A stretch of DNA of 64,000 nucleotides from Raffaelea ambrosiae (Eukaryota > Ascomycota > Sordariomycetes > Ophiostomatales > Ophiostomataceae): contig PCDI01000002.1 of assembly GCA_002778195.1 (NCBI GenBank), forward strand, positions 2,741,234 through 2,805,233, given 5' to 3'. Below, piece by piece: positions 1-12,088 of this stretch (the first letter of the stretch is position 1; every line of letters starts with the position of its first letter). The translations under genes were made by a program, and so were the position numbers. Below the pieces are notes generated by a model. It was not told the origin of the DNA, did no database searches, and saw nothing but the letters and a program-made list of their open reading frames with translations.

Positions 1-3000
1 GGGGGGGGGGGGGGGGAGGGGAAGCAGTGGAGGTGGAAGCGGAAGGAGAAACGAGCGCTAATATTAAGAGCTGACCTTGCCCAGTCAGGGCGTTGGCGTT
101 TACCAAAAAATGCCTGGGGAAGCGTTTTCTGGACAGGCCAAGGCGGGCAAAAAGGCTAGCCAAGAAAGAATACAACGCAGGGTAAGGGTGGTGAGGAATG
201 CAGCGGGAAAGACAGGAGCGAGCCGTAGGATTATTATTAGGGAGGGGACCGACAAACCCACCCCCAGGAAAACGGGTGTAAGAGGCAGTTGGTCTGTCGA
301 GGCTGAACAGAAAGCAGCGCCAAATCAAGAGAAACTCGAGGGTGAACTCGAAAAAAAGAAAAAAAAAACTTCAGGAAAAAAAGCTCGAGAAGAATTTGAC
401 GATAGGAGAGCGTGGGCACAGCCGGGGAAAATGGAGAAAGTGCGTGCCCGTTCGCTCTTTCCTTTATTGTTCTTTCCTTTTCTGCGGAGATGCATTCCTC
501 TCTTTGGGTCTCACTTTTCTTGGGGGGCTTGGGTTTGCTTCGCGCTGTGTTTCGCTCGTAGGGATACACAAGACCAGGCAAGGGGACGCTCTGGCGGCGA
601 TGCACGGCAACGAGACATTGCATTTCTTTTGCGTCTACCGTGCTGCTTCTAGGTTGTTCCCCTCCCTTTGTTCTAGTGTTCTTTCTTTCCACAGGCGATC
701 CAGTACTAACTATCCAATACGAGTACGCGGTGGCAGAAAGTGGGCTGGTGGAAGAGAATAGGGAAGGAGCAGGCAGAAACGGGTGGAGAGGGAGGGAACG
801 GCCACCTGTCCATACTGTGCTCGGGATAGAGAGGGGAAAGAGCGAAGGGATGCGTTGCCGGCGCAGGCTGGAGAGAAACGGGTGCTGCAGCCACAAGACG
901 TGGAGAAGAAGGCAATAGCTAACTAGTTACTCCGTACAAGTACTCGTACAACACTCCCGTCTAAAGCTTGCCAGTGACAGTGACATCAGAGTTTTGGGGG
1001 CGGAGCTCTTAAGACAGTTTGGGAAGTTGGGCCTGGCCTAGCCGGGCTTGTTAGCCCCGACAGGGTAAGGTGCTGTGATCAGCAGGCTTGGTGTGTTGAC
1101 TATCATTTTCTGTCTTACTACTATGTATGTAACTACATACAAAGTAGTAACACCGTACATTGTTGAGTGGGCGGTAACACTGCAGCAGACCCCCAATCAC
1201 AGACTCTGCAGACTTTTGTACAGATGCGGAAGCATTCCGAAAACACGGTGGGACGTGACGGAAGGCGTGACCAAACATGATGTGTTCTGGCATGTTATAT
1301 GATTGCTATATGGGATTAACCATTCCTTTGGTATTGGGGTTTGTTCTACTAACAGCATATCCTCTTCTCTTATTGCGTCTTCTGCTGCCTTGCTTCTTTC
1401 TTCTTTCTTCTTTTCTTCTTGTCTCTCACATTTTCTCCTTCCCTTTCTTTTTCTGATCTTCTCTGCTTTTTGCTGTTATCGTTAATCTGCTCCGCGCGTC
1501 GTTCCTTCTTTTTTTTTTCCCCCCGAACTGCACACACTAACTTCATCGCTACTCTATTGTTGATGCTCCCTCGTTTTCGTTTTCCATCATGAAACCAAGG
1601 GCTCGATATGGAAACACTGAGACGCTGAACTATTGCAGCTCGCATTGAAAAAAAATTGTGCCGAGGTACACGACCGAGCTTTCCGACCAGCTAGCTGGGT
1701 CCACCCCCGTTTCTGGCCAAACAGAAATCGCGGATTATTTTTATAGTTATGAATTATGTACTATGTATATTTACGTACGGTGTATTTTTAAACGCCCAGG
1801 GGAATTCGTAGGTGACGCCGAAATTTTTGCCATGTGTTATTTTCTGCCTGCACTACCTGTCTAATTCCTTCTACGGTTTGCTTCTGCTTCCCGTCATGCA
1901 GGTTAGCACGAGGCAGGAAAACAAGTGGTTAAAAAAAAGGCTGCAGTGTACATACCTCCCAAGTTGCTTGCTACCCACTTCAAAAATTGTGCCGCGGTTA
2001 GATATTTCCTGCCTTATCCTTGATATGAATGCCGGGGCTATTCATGACCTTGTCTGGGGTATCAGGGGTGGTCTCTCCACTACAGCGTAGTGCCAAATTC
2101 CGGCTTTTGGGCCAAGTTTCCTACAATGTGAGAAAATGTTCATTTGAATCTACGCCGTTCTTCAGCGCGTAGTTATGTCTTACTCGCCAGCTTCTGCATT
2201 CCATACATTGCATTTCATTCGAAAAGAAAACCCGCGCACACAGCATGGTTACAGCCACCCAGTCGGGGTGAGATGGCAGGATCAGTTCCCTCCTGTTGTT
2301 CCTTTTTGCACTGTGGTTCGGTGTGTTTTTATTTTATTTTACTTTGTTTTGTTTTTGACGCTGTAACTACATGGTAGCACCAAGTAATCTCCACGAGCAT
2401 TCAAAGAGGGCTAGAGGGGGAAGCAAGGCCAACGGGTTGCAAGTGACTTAGATTAGTGTATTTTGGATCTTGCCAACGATCACGCGCAGAAGCGAAAGAG
2501 CCAACGGATGAAAACTTGACTTTTTTCATATAAGTGGATGTGCGAGGTACGCTGCACGCACGAGCGAGATACAGTGTACTTGTGCGCTTGTGTACGGACG
2601 TTTGTTCATTTGCGCAATTCAGCCAAAGCTGTGATTCCGCTGGCTCTCCATTACGTAGTTGGTTGCTCCGTATATCCATGTGCCATGTTCCTCTTTCCTT
2701 CCGGAAATATGCTGAGATGAGTTCGCCTCTAGTACCCGTATGGAAATGTGAGTTGTCTGATAATAATGGCCAGCTGGCCGGCCGCTTCCCTGTTCTGTCC
2801 TTCCTGCCTGCCCGGTCATATGCCTTTCTTGTCTTTGAGATATCCCGCATCTCTGGTCCGTCTTCTCATCTATACTGTCTTCCCGTGACATCGTTCGACC
2901 CTGAGGCTGTCTTACTCTTATGCTTCTTTTCATGTCTCTTTCGCCTATCCCCAAGCATCGCAGATACTGTCTTATGTTGGACTTGGGGGGGGAGAGATAG

Positions 3001-3397
3001 ATATCCGCCCAAAAACTTCTTTGACCTTGTTCGTTTCTTCGTGACCCAGTGCCCATGCCAAAGCCCCCTCTTCCGAATGTCTCCCAGCCCATTCACCCAA
3101 GTTTTCCTTGGTCTCATGATTCTCTCCAGACCCCCACCCCCCGAGATTGCAACGGCTCTTGTTTCTGGTGGTCGTCACCGGCCCGCCAAGCCACTTAGAT
3201 ATTTTCTGGGGTAGAGGATGCTGGCCGTGGTTCATGTCTCGGTCAAGAACCTCGCTTTTTGCGAACCTGCCCTCTAAGCTGTCATTGTTGTTGCTTTCTC
3301 TTTTTTTTTTGTATGGTTGTTGGTGTTGCGTCTTGCTTCTACTGCTGCTGCCGCTGCCGCTTCTTGGTGGATTCTCGCCGCTGCTTGCTGTTGTTTG
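1..3397. other. Intergenic region at left edge, no gene seen
   Basis: The window opens on a run of 16 G, which suggests a contig edge or homopolymer. ORFs here are short, overlap on both strands and match no family I know. Pyrimidine-rich patches lie around 1375-1520 and 3290-3330. Palindromic TACTA/GTACAT-type motifs occur near 930-955, 1120-1150 and 1735-1770. The right end is the 3' flank of the K+/H+ exchange-related gene. Confidence 0.6.
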
Positions 3398-4561
3398 CTA
3401 CTGCTTGCCGCTGCTGTTGTCACCGCCACCGCCACCGCCGCCGCCGCCCGCTTTCTGCTTCCTTTTCTCCTCGTCTTGCTTCGCCTTCTCAATCTGCCAC
3501 ACAGCCCGCTCCAGCGCCTCCTCCAACTGCGGGCTGTCATACGCGTCGCCCACCGCCGTGGTACCTGGTTGGGACAGCAGCAAGCTCTCACCGTCCTTCT
3601 CCGGGCCGCCTGTTATGTGTATCGGCGTTCCTGCCGCCCGCACGGCCGCGGCCGCCTCGTCGTTGGCGTAGATGGAGTCGAGTGTCGCAGAGGGGCGGAG
3701 AGCCAGGCCCTTGCTCTGGAGGAGGAGTTGGAGGTGCTTGCCGCCGGCGATGGCGCGCCAATGGGACCACGCGCGGTAGACGAGGTAGAAGAAGGGCAGG
3801 TTGGGAATTCTGGAAGATGATGCGGTTGGTCAGTGGTCGCTTTGAAACACAGGATCAAGCAGGTCTAGCAAAAGAGGACACACGTACACTGGCAGGATGG
3901 CTACGGGCGCGGAAATGGGCATGAGGACAAAGGACCCAAGCATGCGTTTCCGGTGTAGGCTCTCGCGCGTAGTGCTCAGCTGGTGCAGAATGCCGGCCAC
4001 GCTGTCGGGAGGGATGATGGAGGACGGGAAGATGACCTCAACAGGCGATGCCGGGAAATGTATCGGCGGTGCCCGTGATGGTGATGCTGGCGATTCGCTG
4101 CTTCCTGCAGTGCTCTTCGCTGCGCTCTCCGCGCCGCTCCCCGTGCTCGCCACACTCCCCGCCGCCGCCTTCTCCCGTGCAAAGGCCTTGGCAGCCGCCT
4201 CGGCAGCCTGGCGCTGGGCCTTGTTCAAGGGTGGCACCGACTTCAGCCCCCACTCCTCGAATGCAATGCGCCGGAAGCCAATGTTGCTGTAGGATACCAC
4301 CTTTTGCTGCCAGGTGCCCGGCGGCTTCTTCTCCCATTCGGCCCAGAGATTGGAAGCGCGCATCTGCGCCTTGTCGAGCAGGGACGGTTGGTGTTGTGGC
4401 GGTCGTGGTGTCGGTTGTGTCTGCAGCTGTTGGTTGCCGTCACCCCCTGCTGCTGCCGCAGCATGCTGTGGTGGTGGTGGTGGTGGCGCTGGCGGCGCTG
4501 GCAGCCGGTCGCAGTAGAGCAGTGCCCGCCGTGTCGAGACGGGAAGGAGAAAGAGACGCAT
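3398..4561 (-). CDS. Mitochondrial K+/H+ exchange-related protein
   Basis: Predicted 361 aa in two exons (4561-3888 and 3809-3398). The 78-nt intron has GTACGT at its 5' end, a CACTGAC branch site and CAG at its 3' end. Joining restores the phase, so ILPV continues into IPNLPFFYLVYRAW. The N-terminus MRLFLLPVSTRRALLYC is the signature start of the fungal mitochondrial K+-H+ exchange-related family (yeast YDL183C type). It is followed by a Pro/Ala-rich linker, the conserved LLDKA...WEKKPPGTWQQKV block from about residue 60, and a hydrophobic segment near 210-245 that may cross the inner membrane. The tail ends in a poly-Gly stretch. I chose the ATG at 4561 because the reading frame upstream of it has no other ATG. 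Related proteins are linked to mitochondrial cation and volume homeostasis; the role here is inferred from homology. Confidence 0.8.
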
Positions 4562-6268
4562 GTTGAGGGAGGGTGGTGGAGGAGGAAAGAAAAGAGAAAA
4601 GAGAGAAAGGGGGTGCGACAACAAACCGAGGATTGATTGAGCTCTCCCTCTTTGTATTGCGCGTGTCTCCGGTTTGTGTTTCGCCCAAGTTTGGTCGCTA
4701 CTTTTTTTTTCTCTTCGCGATTTTCGAGCTTGTCGTCATGTCAGCGCCCTAGAAAAAACGCGCTTTCTTATTGGCGACAGCACTAAAACAGGCAGAAATA
4801 CGCCGGCCTGGACCGTATTAAGCTTTGGGCTGCCGGTACTTTTTAGGGGTGTTTGGGGTGTGGGAAGATTCCAAAGAGAGCCCAGAGAACATCGAGGGAA
4901 CACGAAGGGAGCAGTGAAGACCCCGAGAACCGGACTGCCTTCTCCGCCGACCTTTCAAGCGACGATCTCACAAAATAAGACATCCGTACTAGCACAACTA
5001 GCACCAAGAGTGCCTCTCTCAGTTGAGGGGGGTGAAAAATACACTCGGAATGTCGAGTGTGTTCTACGTGTCAACTATTTTTCTCTTTTTCTCTTTTGCG
5101 TTTGCCTCCTTGTCCATTGCCCACTCCGCCCATTCTCTGAAGCTTGGTTGGTCCGTTCGTGCTCTGCTCTTGGTCCAAACGAGAAAAACCAGCAAGACCA
5201 GGAGGGAGCCAGCAAGAGCTGCCATGCGACAACGGGAGAGCGTGGCGAGATCTGCCATCTGAGTGGCCGATTCAGCTACCCCTCCGGTGACGTTGTCTTC
5301 GCCGGGTTATGTAAGATAAGATTGTACGGGTATAATTTGCTAGCTATGTATTGCTTGTATTTTCAGCTGTTTTAGCTGTTCTAGCTGTTCTAGCTGGATC
5401 AGCTGGATTAGCTGTTCCAACTGTTTTTGCTCTTGCCCGTTATTAGCTGTTCCTCAGAAATGCCGCGCTCTGGCTGAGCACTGATAAAACGTCCCGTGCG
5501 GGACAAAACGATCTGGCGTGGTTTGCGCAGATAGAGGATCGCCTTCCTTGCCCGGCGCCATGAAGCTGCGCAATCAGCACATGGCTGATGCCCAGGCTTG
5601 GGAGGGCGCCTAGCTCGACCTCTTTGGCGCTTGGCCGCAGCCAGCCACACAATCCCACTGTAGCTCTGGGCGAAGCTGACCCTGCTTGGGCTTGGCTGGC
5701 TGGTGGGCGCAACGCTATGGTCAGGTGGTGCCCGCCTGCGGGCCCTGGAAACTCTCCGTCGACCTTTGCATCCTAACTGCTTTGTACATAGTTGACTACA
5801 TAGTAGCAACTCCTCGTAGCGCCCTCTGCCCACCCATCCCAATCTGCATGAGGCTGAGTGAGCTCTGTCGCCTCCGTTCATTTTATTTTATTTTCTCTGT
5901 TGGATTTTTGTTTTTCGATTTCGCTGCCGCTCGCTCTCTCCAGGCTGAATCGCATTTACCTGCCCTGCTTTTTATTTGTTTATTGAATCTTGTGTCGAAA
6001 CACCTGACGGTCCCGGCGATCTTGCGCTTCTTGTCCGTTTTCCTTTGTTATGAGCATTTTCCGCTGTCCTGCATCTCGTCGCGACCATTCCGACGTCGGC
6101 CGGTGTCCGTTTCCCCAGCCGCCCGTGACGTAGACGCCCTCTCTCCCTCCCCCCAAACAAGCCGTTTCCCTTTGTCGGGTCCATCGCATCTCATCTTTCT
6201 CTTATACAACTGTTGATGCTGCTGTTTGGGACGCGTCTTCCGTCCATTCCGCTTGCCTGCCAGCTGTA
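4562..6268. other. Divergent intergenic region (1.7 kb)
   Basis: Shared upstream region of the K+/H+ exchange-related gene (-) and the SRF1-like gene (+). It holds a 10-nt tandem repeat (5364-5424), a TACATAGT-type motif pair near 5783-5805, and a T/C-rich stretch from about 5870 to 6260 that looks like leader sequence for the SRF1-like gene. A GC-richer patch at 5460-5760 encodes nothing recognisable. Confidence 0.5.
5364..5424. repeat. 10-nt tandem repeat (TAGCTGTTC-like)
   Basis: About six imperfect copies of a TAGCTGTTCT/TAGCTGGATC-like decamer run head to tail. It is non-coding and lies mid-way between two divergent genes. Confidence 0.85.
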
Positions 6269-7956
6269 ATGGCACCGGAACAAGTCAGAACTGTTCCGCG
6301 TATGTTCTCTCTCTTTGTCTGTCTCGTCTGGGTTTGCCGTGTTCCGTTGTGTAAGCTGACTTTTGCTTGTTCTCTCCTCTCTCTCCAGCTTGGGTTCTCC
6401 AGCGACCCCCTAGACCTTTGCTCCCACAACACAACCACGCGCCGGCCGATCCACGGCGCAGCCATGCCCACGAACCATCTCACTTGAAGAACGAAACCAC
6501 CGAATACGGGGACGACGAAGACGACGACGGCGGCGATGAAGGCTTGACTATGGCCGGCCGGCCCGGCCATAAGACATCAACAACCACACCCGCGCCAGCG
6601 CCAGCGCCAGCAGCAGACGCTGCCAAGCATCCGCCAGGGCACGTGCCAACATTACCACAGAAAACAAAGCGCAGCACCTCGCCGGGCGGAACACCTCCGA
6701 CATCCAGCCGACTCTCGGTGCCGGTAGGAAGCAGCCACGGCAGCGGCCATGGCTCCGGAGGTGATTTCGCCCACCGCATGTCCCTTCTCTTCCGTCCCAA
6801 AGAGGGCCGCAAGTGGGACCATCTGCGGTCCGCGGAGCCCGTCATTGTGCCGCAGTTCCACGTCACGAACCGGCCCAGTCTAGCCGACAGCATCGACGAC
6901 GAAGAAGACGGCCATGGCATATTTGCTTCGTCCCCAATAACGCCGTCGTCGGCCGGCATGTCATCGCCCATCTATGCGTCTGGTGCGCATACTATGCGAG
7001 GAGGAGGAGGAGGAGGAGGAGGAGGGGGCGGAGTAGGTGCGCGGTTGGGAAGGAGAACAGGGCTTGCTTCCGCGGCTGCTTCTGCTACTGCCGGCGCGCA
7101 GAACCACTACACCACGCCCTGGTGGTACAGCGAGTCCCAGTGGCACGGCTTTATCGAGTCGTCGCGGTATGGCCACCTGCCGAACGAAGAGTCGGAAGTC
7201 CTCGACGACGAGGAGATGCGCCGGCTGAACCCGGACTTTGGCTTCCGCCCAACCCCGCTGCTGCCCTTGACCGGGCCGGGCGCCGCGGGCGTGGCGGGCG
7301 CCGGCCAGACCCAGCAGCACCGCCACTGGTGGCAGCCCGGCGGCCGCTACTGGATGGCCCAGACGCACCCGGCCGGCAGCGGCGGCGAAAAGACCGGCCG
7401 GGAGGACAACCGGTTCCTGCTTAAGCGCATCTGGCACCTGCTGCTGCACCATCCGCTGGGCCCGCTGGCGTGCCGGCTGACGGTGTTGATGACGTCGATT
7501 GTGGCGCTGGTGCTGGCCGTGGAGATTTTCCGCCGGGAGCGGCTGGCGCACCTGGGGGACCTGGGGGGCACGGGCGACGACCCGGAGACCCAAGAGTCGA
7601 CCGGCAACCTGTGGGCGACGCGGCAGCCGGAGCGGACACAAATCATCGTGGCAATTGTGGTGGACGTGGTGGCCGTGCCGTACATTGGCTACATTACCGT
7701 GGACGACTACACGGGCAAGCCGTTGGGGCTGCGGCCGCCCAAGGACCGGATCCGGCTGATCCTGACGGATTTGTTTTTCATCATCTTCAAGTCGATGAGC
7801 ACCGCTCTAGGCTTCGAGGCCATGATCTTCTTCAACTCAGAAGGCAGCGAGGGCCTGTTGCGGACGCTGGGCGCTTTCGAGCTGATCGGCCTGGCGTCGT
7901 GGGCCATGACGCTGACCATCAACGTGTTCAGAGAGATAGAACGTTTAGGTGGATAG
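6269..7956 (+). CDS. SRF1-like regulator of phospholipase D, four-TM protein
   Basis: Predicted 532 aa from a 31-nt first exon (6269-6299) and a long second exon (6389-7956). The 89-nt intron has GTATGT, a GCTGAC branch site and CTCCAG; phase 1 fits (CCG C|CT TGG). Residues 1 to about 240 are low-complexity and acidic, including a poly-Gly tract. A conserved soluble block around WWYSESQWHGFIESSRYGHL follows. Four hydrophobic segments lie near residues 369-390, 428-448, 465-493 and 500-523. The DYTGKPLGLR motif followed by RLILTDLFFIIF is what I associate with the fungal SRF1 (Spo14 regulatory factor) family, which in yeast modulates phospholipase D. An ATG inside the intron (6367) could serve an unspliced transcript, but the short first exon fits better. 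The family call rests on the C-terminal half. Confidence 0.7.
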
Positions 7957-8786
7957 CCAAAATAAAAGAGTAGGAAGAAAGGGGGGGAGGGTGGTCGAGG
8001 AATGCAAAGAAGGAGCGGTGAGTTGTGTTCTCGACTTCTCACACAATTCAAAAACCATGTTTTACCTTGTGTCTGTTTCTGGCGCGTGTCACGATGTAAC
8101 GACTATTAATTGGGAAGTGCGAAGAGAGTTTTGCATCCGTACACTGTGAGATAACTACACTGTACGACTGGACGAAAGATAACTCAAAAACAAGAGGAAC
8201 GCTATCATGGGAACATACGCTAAGAATGCGACAAAACCCAGTCAGGTCAACAATGCCTAAAAATACGAATACCTCTTGCTATTGTCTCTGTGTTCACTCT
8301 CCTATTTGGATTAGCAGTACCATAGACTTTCGAGCGCCGACACCATTATTTTCTATTTTCACACAAAACAGTATCTTGCATTTTGTTTCAGCCAATGCAA
8401 GCATTGCAGGAAGAACATTGATCTCCAGGATATTGCACCCTCTCCCCTTTTTTAAAAATGAAAAAAAAAAAAAAAATCAAGACATAACAATGTTTTCGAA
8501 TGTGGCATTTTTGCCATGTTTCATGAAAGTTTTTTTTCTGAAGCCACCGTAAATATTGCCTATGTACATACACGTAATGGAGTCTCAAGCATAAAAAAGA
8601 AAAAAAAATGAAAGAAAAAAAGAGGAAGAAATGGTTCAGGGAAAAGGGAAAGTAAAAAAAGAAGCACAACTGAAAGCGTCAAGGGGAATGAACGAAGTAG
8701 GAACGTGTTTTGGGGAAACATAAATAGGGGGCTGATTGTTCGTTTGTTTGAATTTTTTTCTTTGCTTCGTGACAAAGCGTTAGCCA
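7957..8786. other. Convergent intergenic region (830 bp)
   Basis: 3' flanks of the SRF1-like gene (+) and the GATA factor (-). It is AT-rich with homopolymer A runs (8458-8476 and 8595-8660) and codes for nothing I recognise. Confidence 0.6.
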
Positions 8787-10428
8787 TTATGGCTTGGTTG
8801 TTGATTGTGCATCTTGTGCCGCCTTTGCGGCGTCCTCCGACGTCCCATCCGCCTTCGCCTCGTCTTTGGAGTCGGTGGCCACGGCAGGTGCTGCGTCGTC
8901 GCCAGCTGCAGGGGCCTTGTCCGCGTCAGCCATCTCGGCATCCTTGTTCTCTACGCCGTTGGGAACAGGGACGGCATCTGCATCCGTAGTAGAAGCAACA
9001 GCAACGCCGTCGGTAGTAGGAGCAGGCGTGTCGTCCACAGCAGCAGCAAGCGCAGCAACAGCAGCCGAGGCATCGCCGTCAGTGGTGGCAGTGGTGGTGG
9101 TGGTGGCGGCAGCAGCGGCAGCGGCAGCAGCAGCAGCGGCGGCGGCGGCGGCGGCAACGGCGGTGGACGTCGGCGACTCAAGACGCTGCTTCTTGGCTGG
9201 CCGGTCTTCTGAGACGCCTTGTGACTCCTTGAGCTCCTTAATCTCAAGTTCCAGCTCGTCGAGACGCCGCTTCAGCATGTTTTCACGTCGGTGGCTGTCC
9301 TCGAGCTGCTGCCGCAATTGCGTCTCGGACTGGGTGACGAGCTCGACCTGCGCGCGCAGCTGTGCCTCAGCCTGCGCGTGATTCGCGTCGTGCCCGTCCT
9401 GACCGGTCCCGCTGCCGTATGGCGGCTCGTAGTTGCCTAAACGGCGCTGGATAAAGTCGTTGATCACCTCCAGCTCGGCGACGCGCGTCTTGAGGCTGGA
9501 GTTGGCCGCAATCAGATCGTCCTGTGAGTGTGGCATGTGGTCGCCGTTGACGGGCGACATGGGCCGGTTCGGCGACGCCCCCGACGCGCCAAACGGCTGT
9601 AGGTGCTGGCCCTGGTATTGTCCGCCGTCCAGCAGCGGGTATGCGCTCGAGGACGAGTGTGTGTTGTATAGGCCGGCATTGGCGCCGCCCAGACCGGAGG
9701 CGTTGCCATCAAGATGGTCGTTCTTCGACGTCCGTCGGGCGGTCAGCGCAGCCGTCGCGGCGTAGGCCTGGCCCTGGAGGTCCACCACGCCGTTTGGATT
9801 GGCGGCAGCAGCGGCGGCGGCAGCAGCGGCGGCGGCGGCAGCGGCATTCTACAAAGAGGAGAACGAGTCAGCACCGGCATGCGGCTTACACTGGGCGAAG
9901 CATAATGGTGTTGTAGGGGCATGCGCGACCAATCGCTCGGGCGAGTGAAGACCGAGTAGACATGGCACGAAGTGACAAATACTGGGGCGCGAACACAGTA
10001 AAACACACACAACAAAAGAGAGAGAAAGACGGGAGTAGCAACAAAACGAGCAGCACGGAGGCCAGCCTCGGATATCGGTCGATCAAGATACAGGAGGATC
10101 CTTGTCGGTTATCGGTGTAAAGATAACGACAACATGACGACCGCATTCATACAAGAAAGGATGAAAATTCGCACACAGTTTCGCAACGCACCTTCTTTTT
10201 CATGGCCATGTCCGGGCGCATGGACGTCTTGACGCGGTTCCGGCTCTTGATGATGTCGGTCTTGAGGGAAATTGGCCGCGGGCGGCCGTGGAGCTTGAGG
10301 AAGAGGCCGCAGGCGTTGCAGAGCACGGAGCCCATCTCGTCGCGCCGCCACAGGGGCGTGGTCGAGGTTGCGCAGTTTTGACATATTGGCTGCGATGTCT
10401 CGCGGTCGTGGTTCGCCAGTGTCGCCAT
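8787..10428 (-). CDS. GATA transcription factor, AreB/ASD4/Gzf3 type
   Basis: Predicted 432 aa. Exon 1 (10428-10192) carries one type IVa GATA zinc finger, C16-x2-C19-x17-C37-x2-C40 (CQNC...CNAC), followed by basic residues. A 343-nt intron (GTGCGT, branch TGCTGAC, TTTGTAG) leads in phase 0 to exon 2 (9848-8787). Exon 2 opens with a poly-Ala run, then has heptad-rich segments near residues 190-218 (LKTRVAELEVIN) and 238-290, a PAKKQR nuclear-localisation-like motif near 297, and a poly-Ala, Thr and Asp-rich tail. An N-terminal single GATA finger with a C-terminal leucine zipper or coiled coil is the hallmark of fungal AreB/ASD4/Gzf3 factors. These repress or modulate nitrogen-regulated genes and, in Neurospora, act in ascus development. 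The start is the ATG at 10428. The upper part of the same frame opens at a GTG, which I did not use. Confidence 0.88.
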
Positions 10429-12088
10429 CGTGATCACAAGGTCTCGCTCTCTGTCCGCGCTGGGGTTCGTCTACTGTCCGCAAGAGGTGGTTCTGTTCGG
10501 GGGGTGTTCTCAATGGGAACACGAATGGGATAAGGATGGGAAGGGAGTGGATGAAGGCAGAAGATAAGGGATCCAGAAACCCTTTATCGCTCCAGACGAT
10601 ATGAGATTACAGATTGGATTAAATTTTATTCGGTGGGCAGGGAAAAGGTGTGTAAAAAGAGATAAGAAAAAAAAAAACCCGTGCTTAAGACCGCGAATAA
10701 ACTGGCCATTATTTAGCCCGCCAGGACAGTGCACAAAGGACGCGCCAGACAGGGATAGCGGGATAACCGACTGCCGCAGTGGGTTTATGTAAGCATGGCT
10801 GTGTGGGCTGCAAAATGCGATGTACATACTCGTACAGCGCGGTGCCCTCGCTCGCCAATTGACAAGTATTCGTACATAATATACTGTGCATAGTATTACT
10901 ACTACTTTGTATGTACATAGTACATGCGGTTGCGCCCTCACCCACCTTCCTTATCCTGCGCTGAGACACTACCGCCACGCCGCCGATAAATCGGACTCCA
11001 CATGCGCTCCATTTTTTCCGCCCACCGAATAAAATGCAACCAATCCGTAATCTCTTCTCGTAGAGCGATAAGCAACAGCTCTGGTCTGCGCATCCTGCAT
11101 GGCAAATGTCATCACGTCCACGACGGCCCCGCTGCGTCCAAAAGACCACATACCTAGTAATGCTATGTAGTAGTTATGTCGAGAAGATCATCTCCTGTGC
11201 TGAAGACTCTTTCAGGCCAGACAGTGTAACGCACAGGAGTAACCAGAGACCCGCAAGACCCCCAGATAAGGTGGCATGCATGGGAAGCCAGACAGGCAAA
11301 CTTAACTAACCGAAGAATGGCCGCAAGCTCTGCATGGGTGCCGGTAGCCGTTGCCTTTCTCGCTCAAGCACTAATAATCGCGGTCAAGGAGCTGCAGGAT
11401 GACTGGGGTCGGTTTCCGGTGCTACGATTATCGTCGGGAGACTCGGTTTGGTTGCTCCGTCCGTCATGGTCGTTATGCTGGCTGATTGTTTATCGGAGCG
11501 TCCTTTCTTACTCGTACATAGTAGTATCTGGACAGAAGCTTTGTGCACGTGACCGGGAGCTTTGCACAGGATGTGCGGACAAGAAACTTTTTGACCTTGT
11601 GAATGCTCCCGAAAGTGGTTAATCAATACCGCTAAAGATCACGATTAGCATCAGGGAACTCTGCTACCGGCAGTTTGCCGACGGTTGGCTTGTCTGAATA
11701 AACGCAACAGCGTGGCTTTCCGCATTGGCTCTATCGGCTGGCCATACAGACCAGCAAAGACGGTACGGTACTTATTTAAGTGCTGCGTCCTACAAGTAAA
11801 AATGATGTACATTATCGATAACGCCAGATTCGAGCCTTGTGATTGGCTGGCTGCCCGTGGGGGTTAGACCAAAAAAAAATAATTCCCAATCTTTATCTTA
11901 TCCAGAATATTTTCTTGCAACGACATTTTTTTTACTCAAGCAGCTTGCGACGACAACGAAGAACGACGGCGAGGGGCGGAAACGGACAAAAGAGACCCCC
12001 CCAAAAAACCAAAGACTGTATATGTAACGCTTCTCTTGTACAGCGACAATCCAGAAAATAAGACACCAAAACAGAGACAGCGCCCACC
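10429..12088. other. Divergent intergenic region (1.66 kb)
   Basis: Upstream of the GATA factor (-) and KRR1 (+). It contains several TACATAGTA/TACTACTA motifs (10820-10925, 11150-11178, 11508-11528) and no credible ORF. A short pyrimidine-rich leader precedes KRR1. Confidence 0.55.

Noticed and set aside
1..16. Poly-G start as a telomere
   Set aside because: Fungal telomeres are usually TTAGGG arrays; a bare G run next to ordinary sequence fits a homopolymer or contig edge.
5408..5881. 157-codon minus-strand ORF as transposon remnant
   Set aside because: The GC-richer patch suggested an insertion, but no reverse transcriptase, transposase, terminal repeats or target-site duplication were found.
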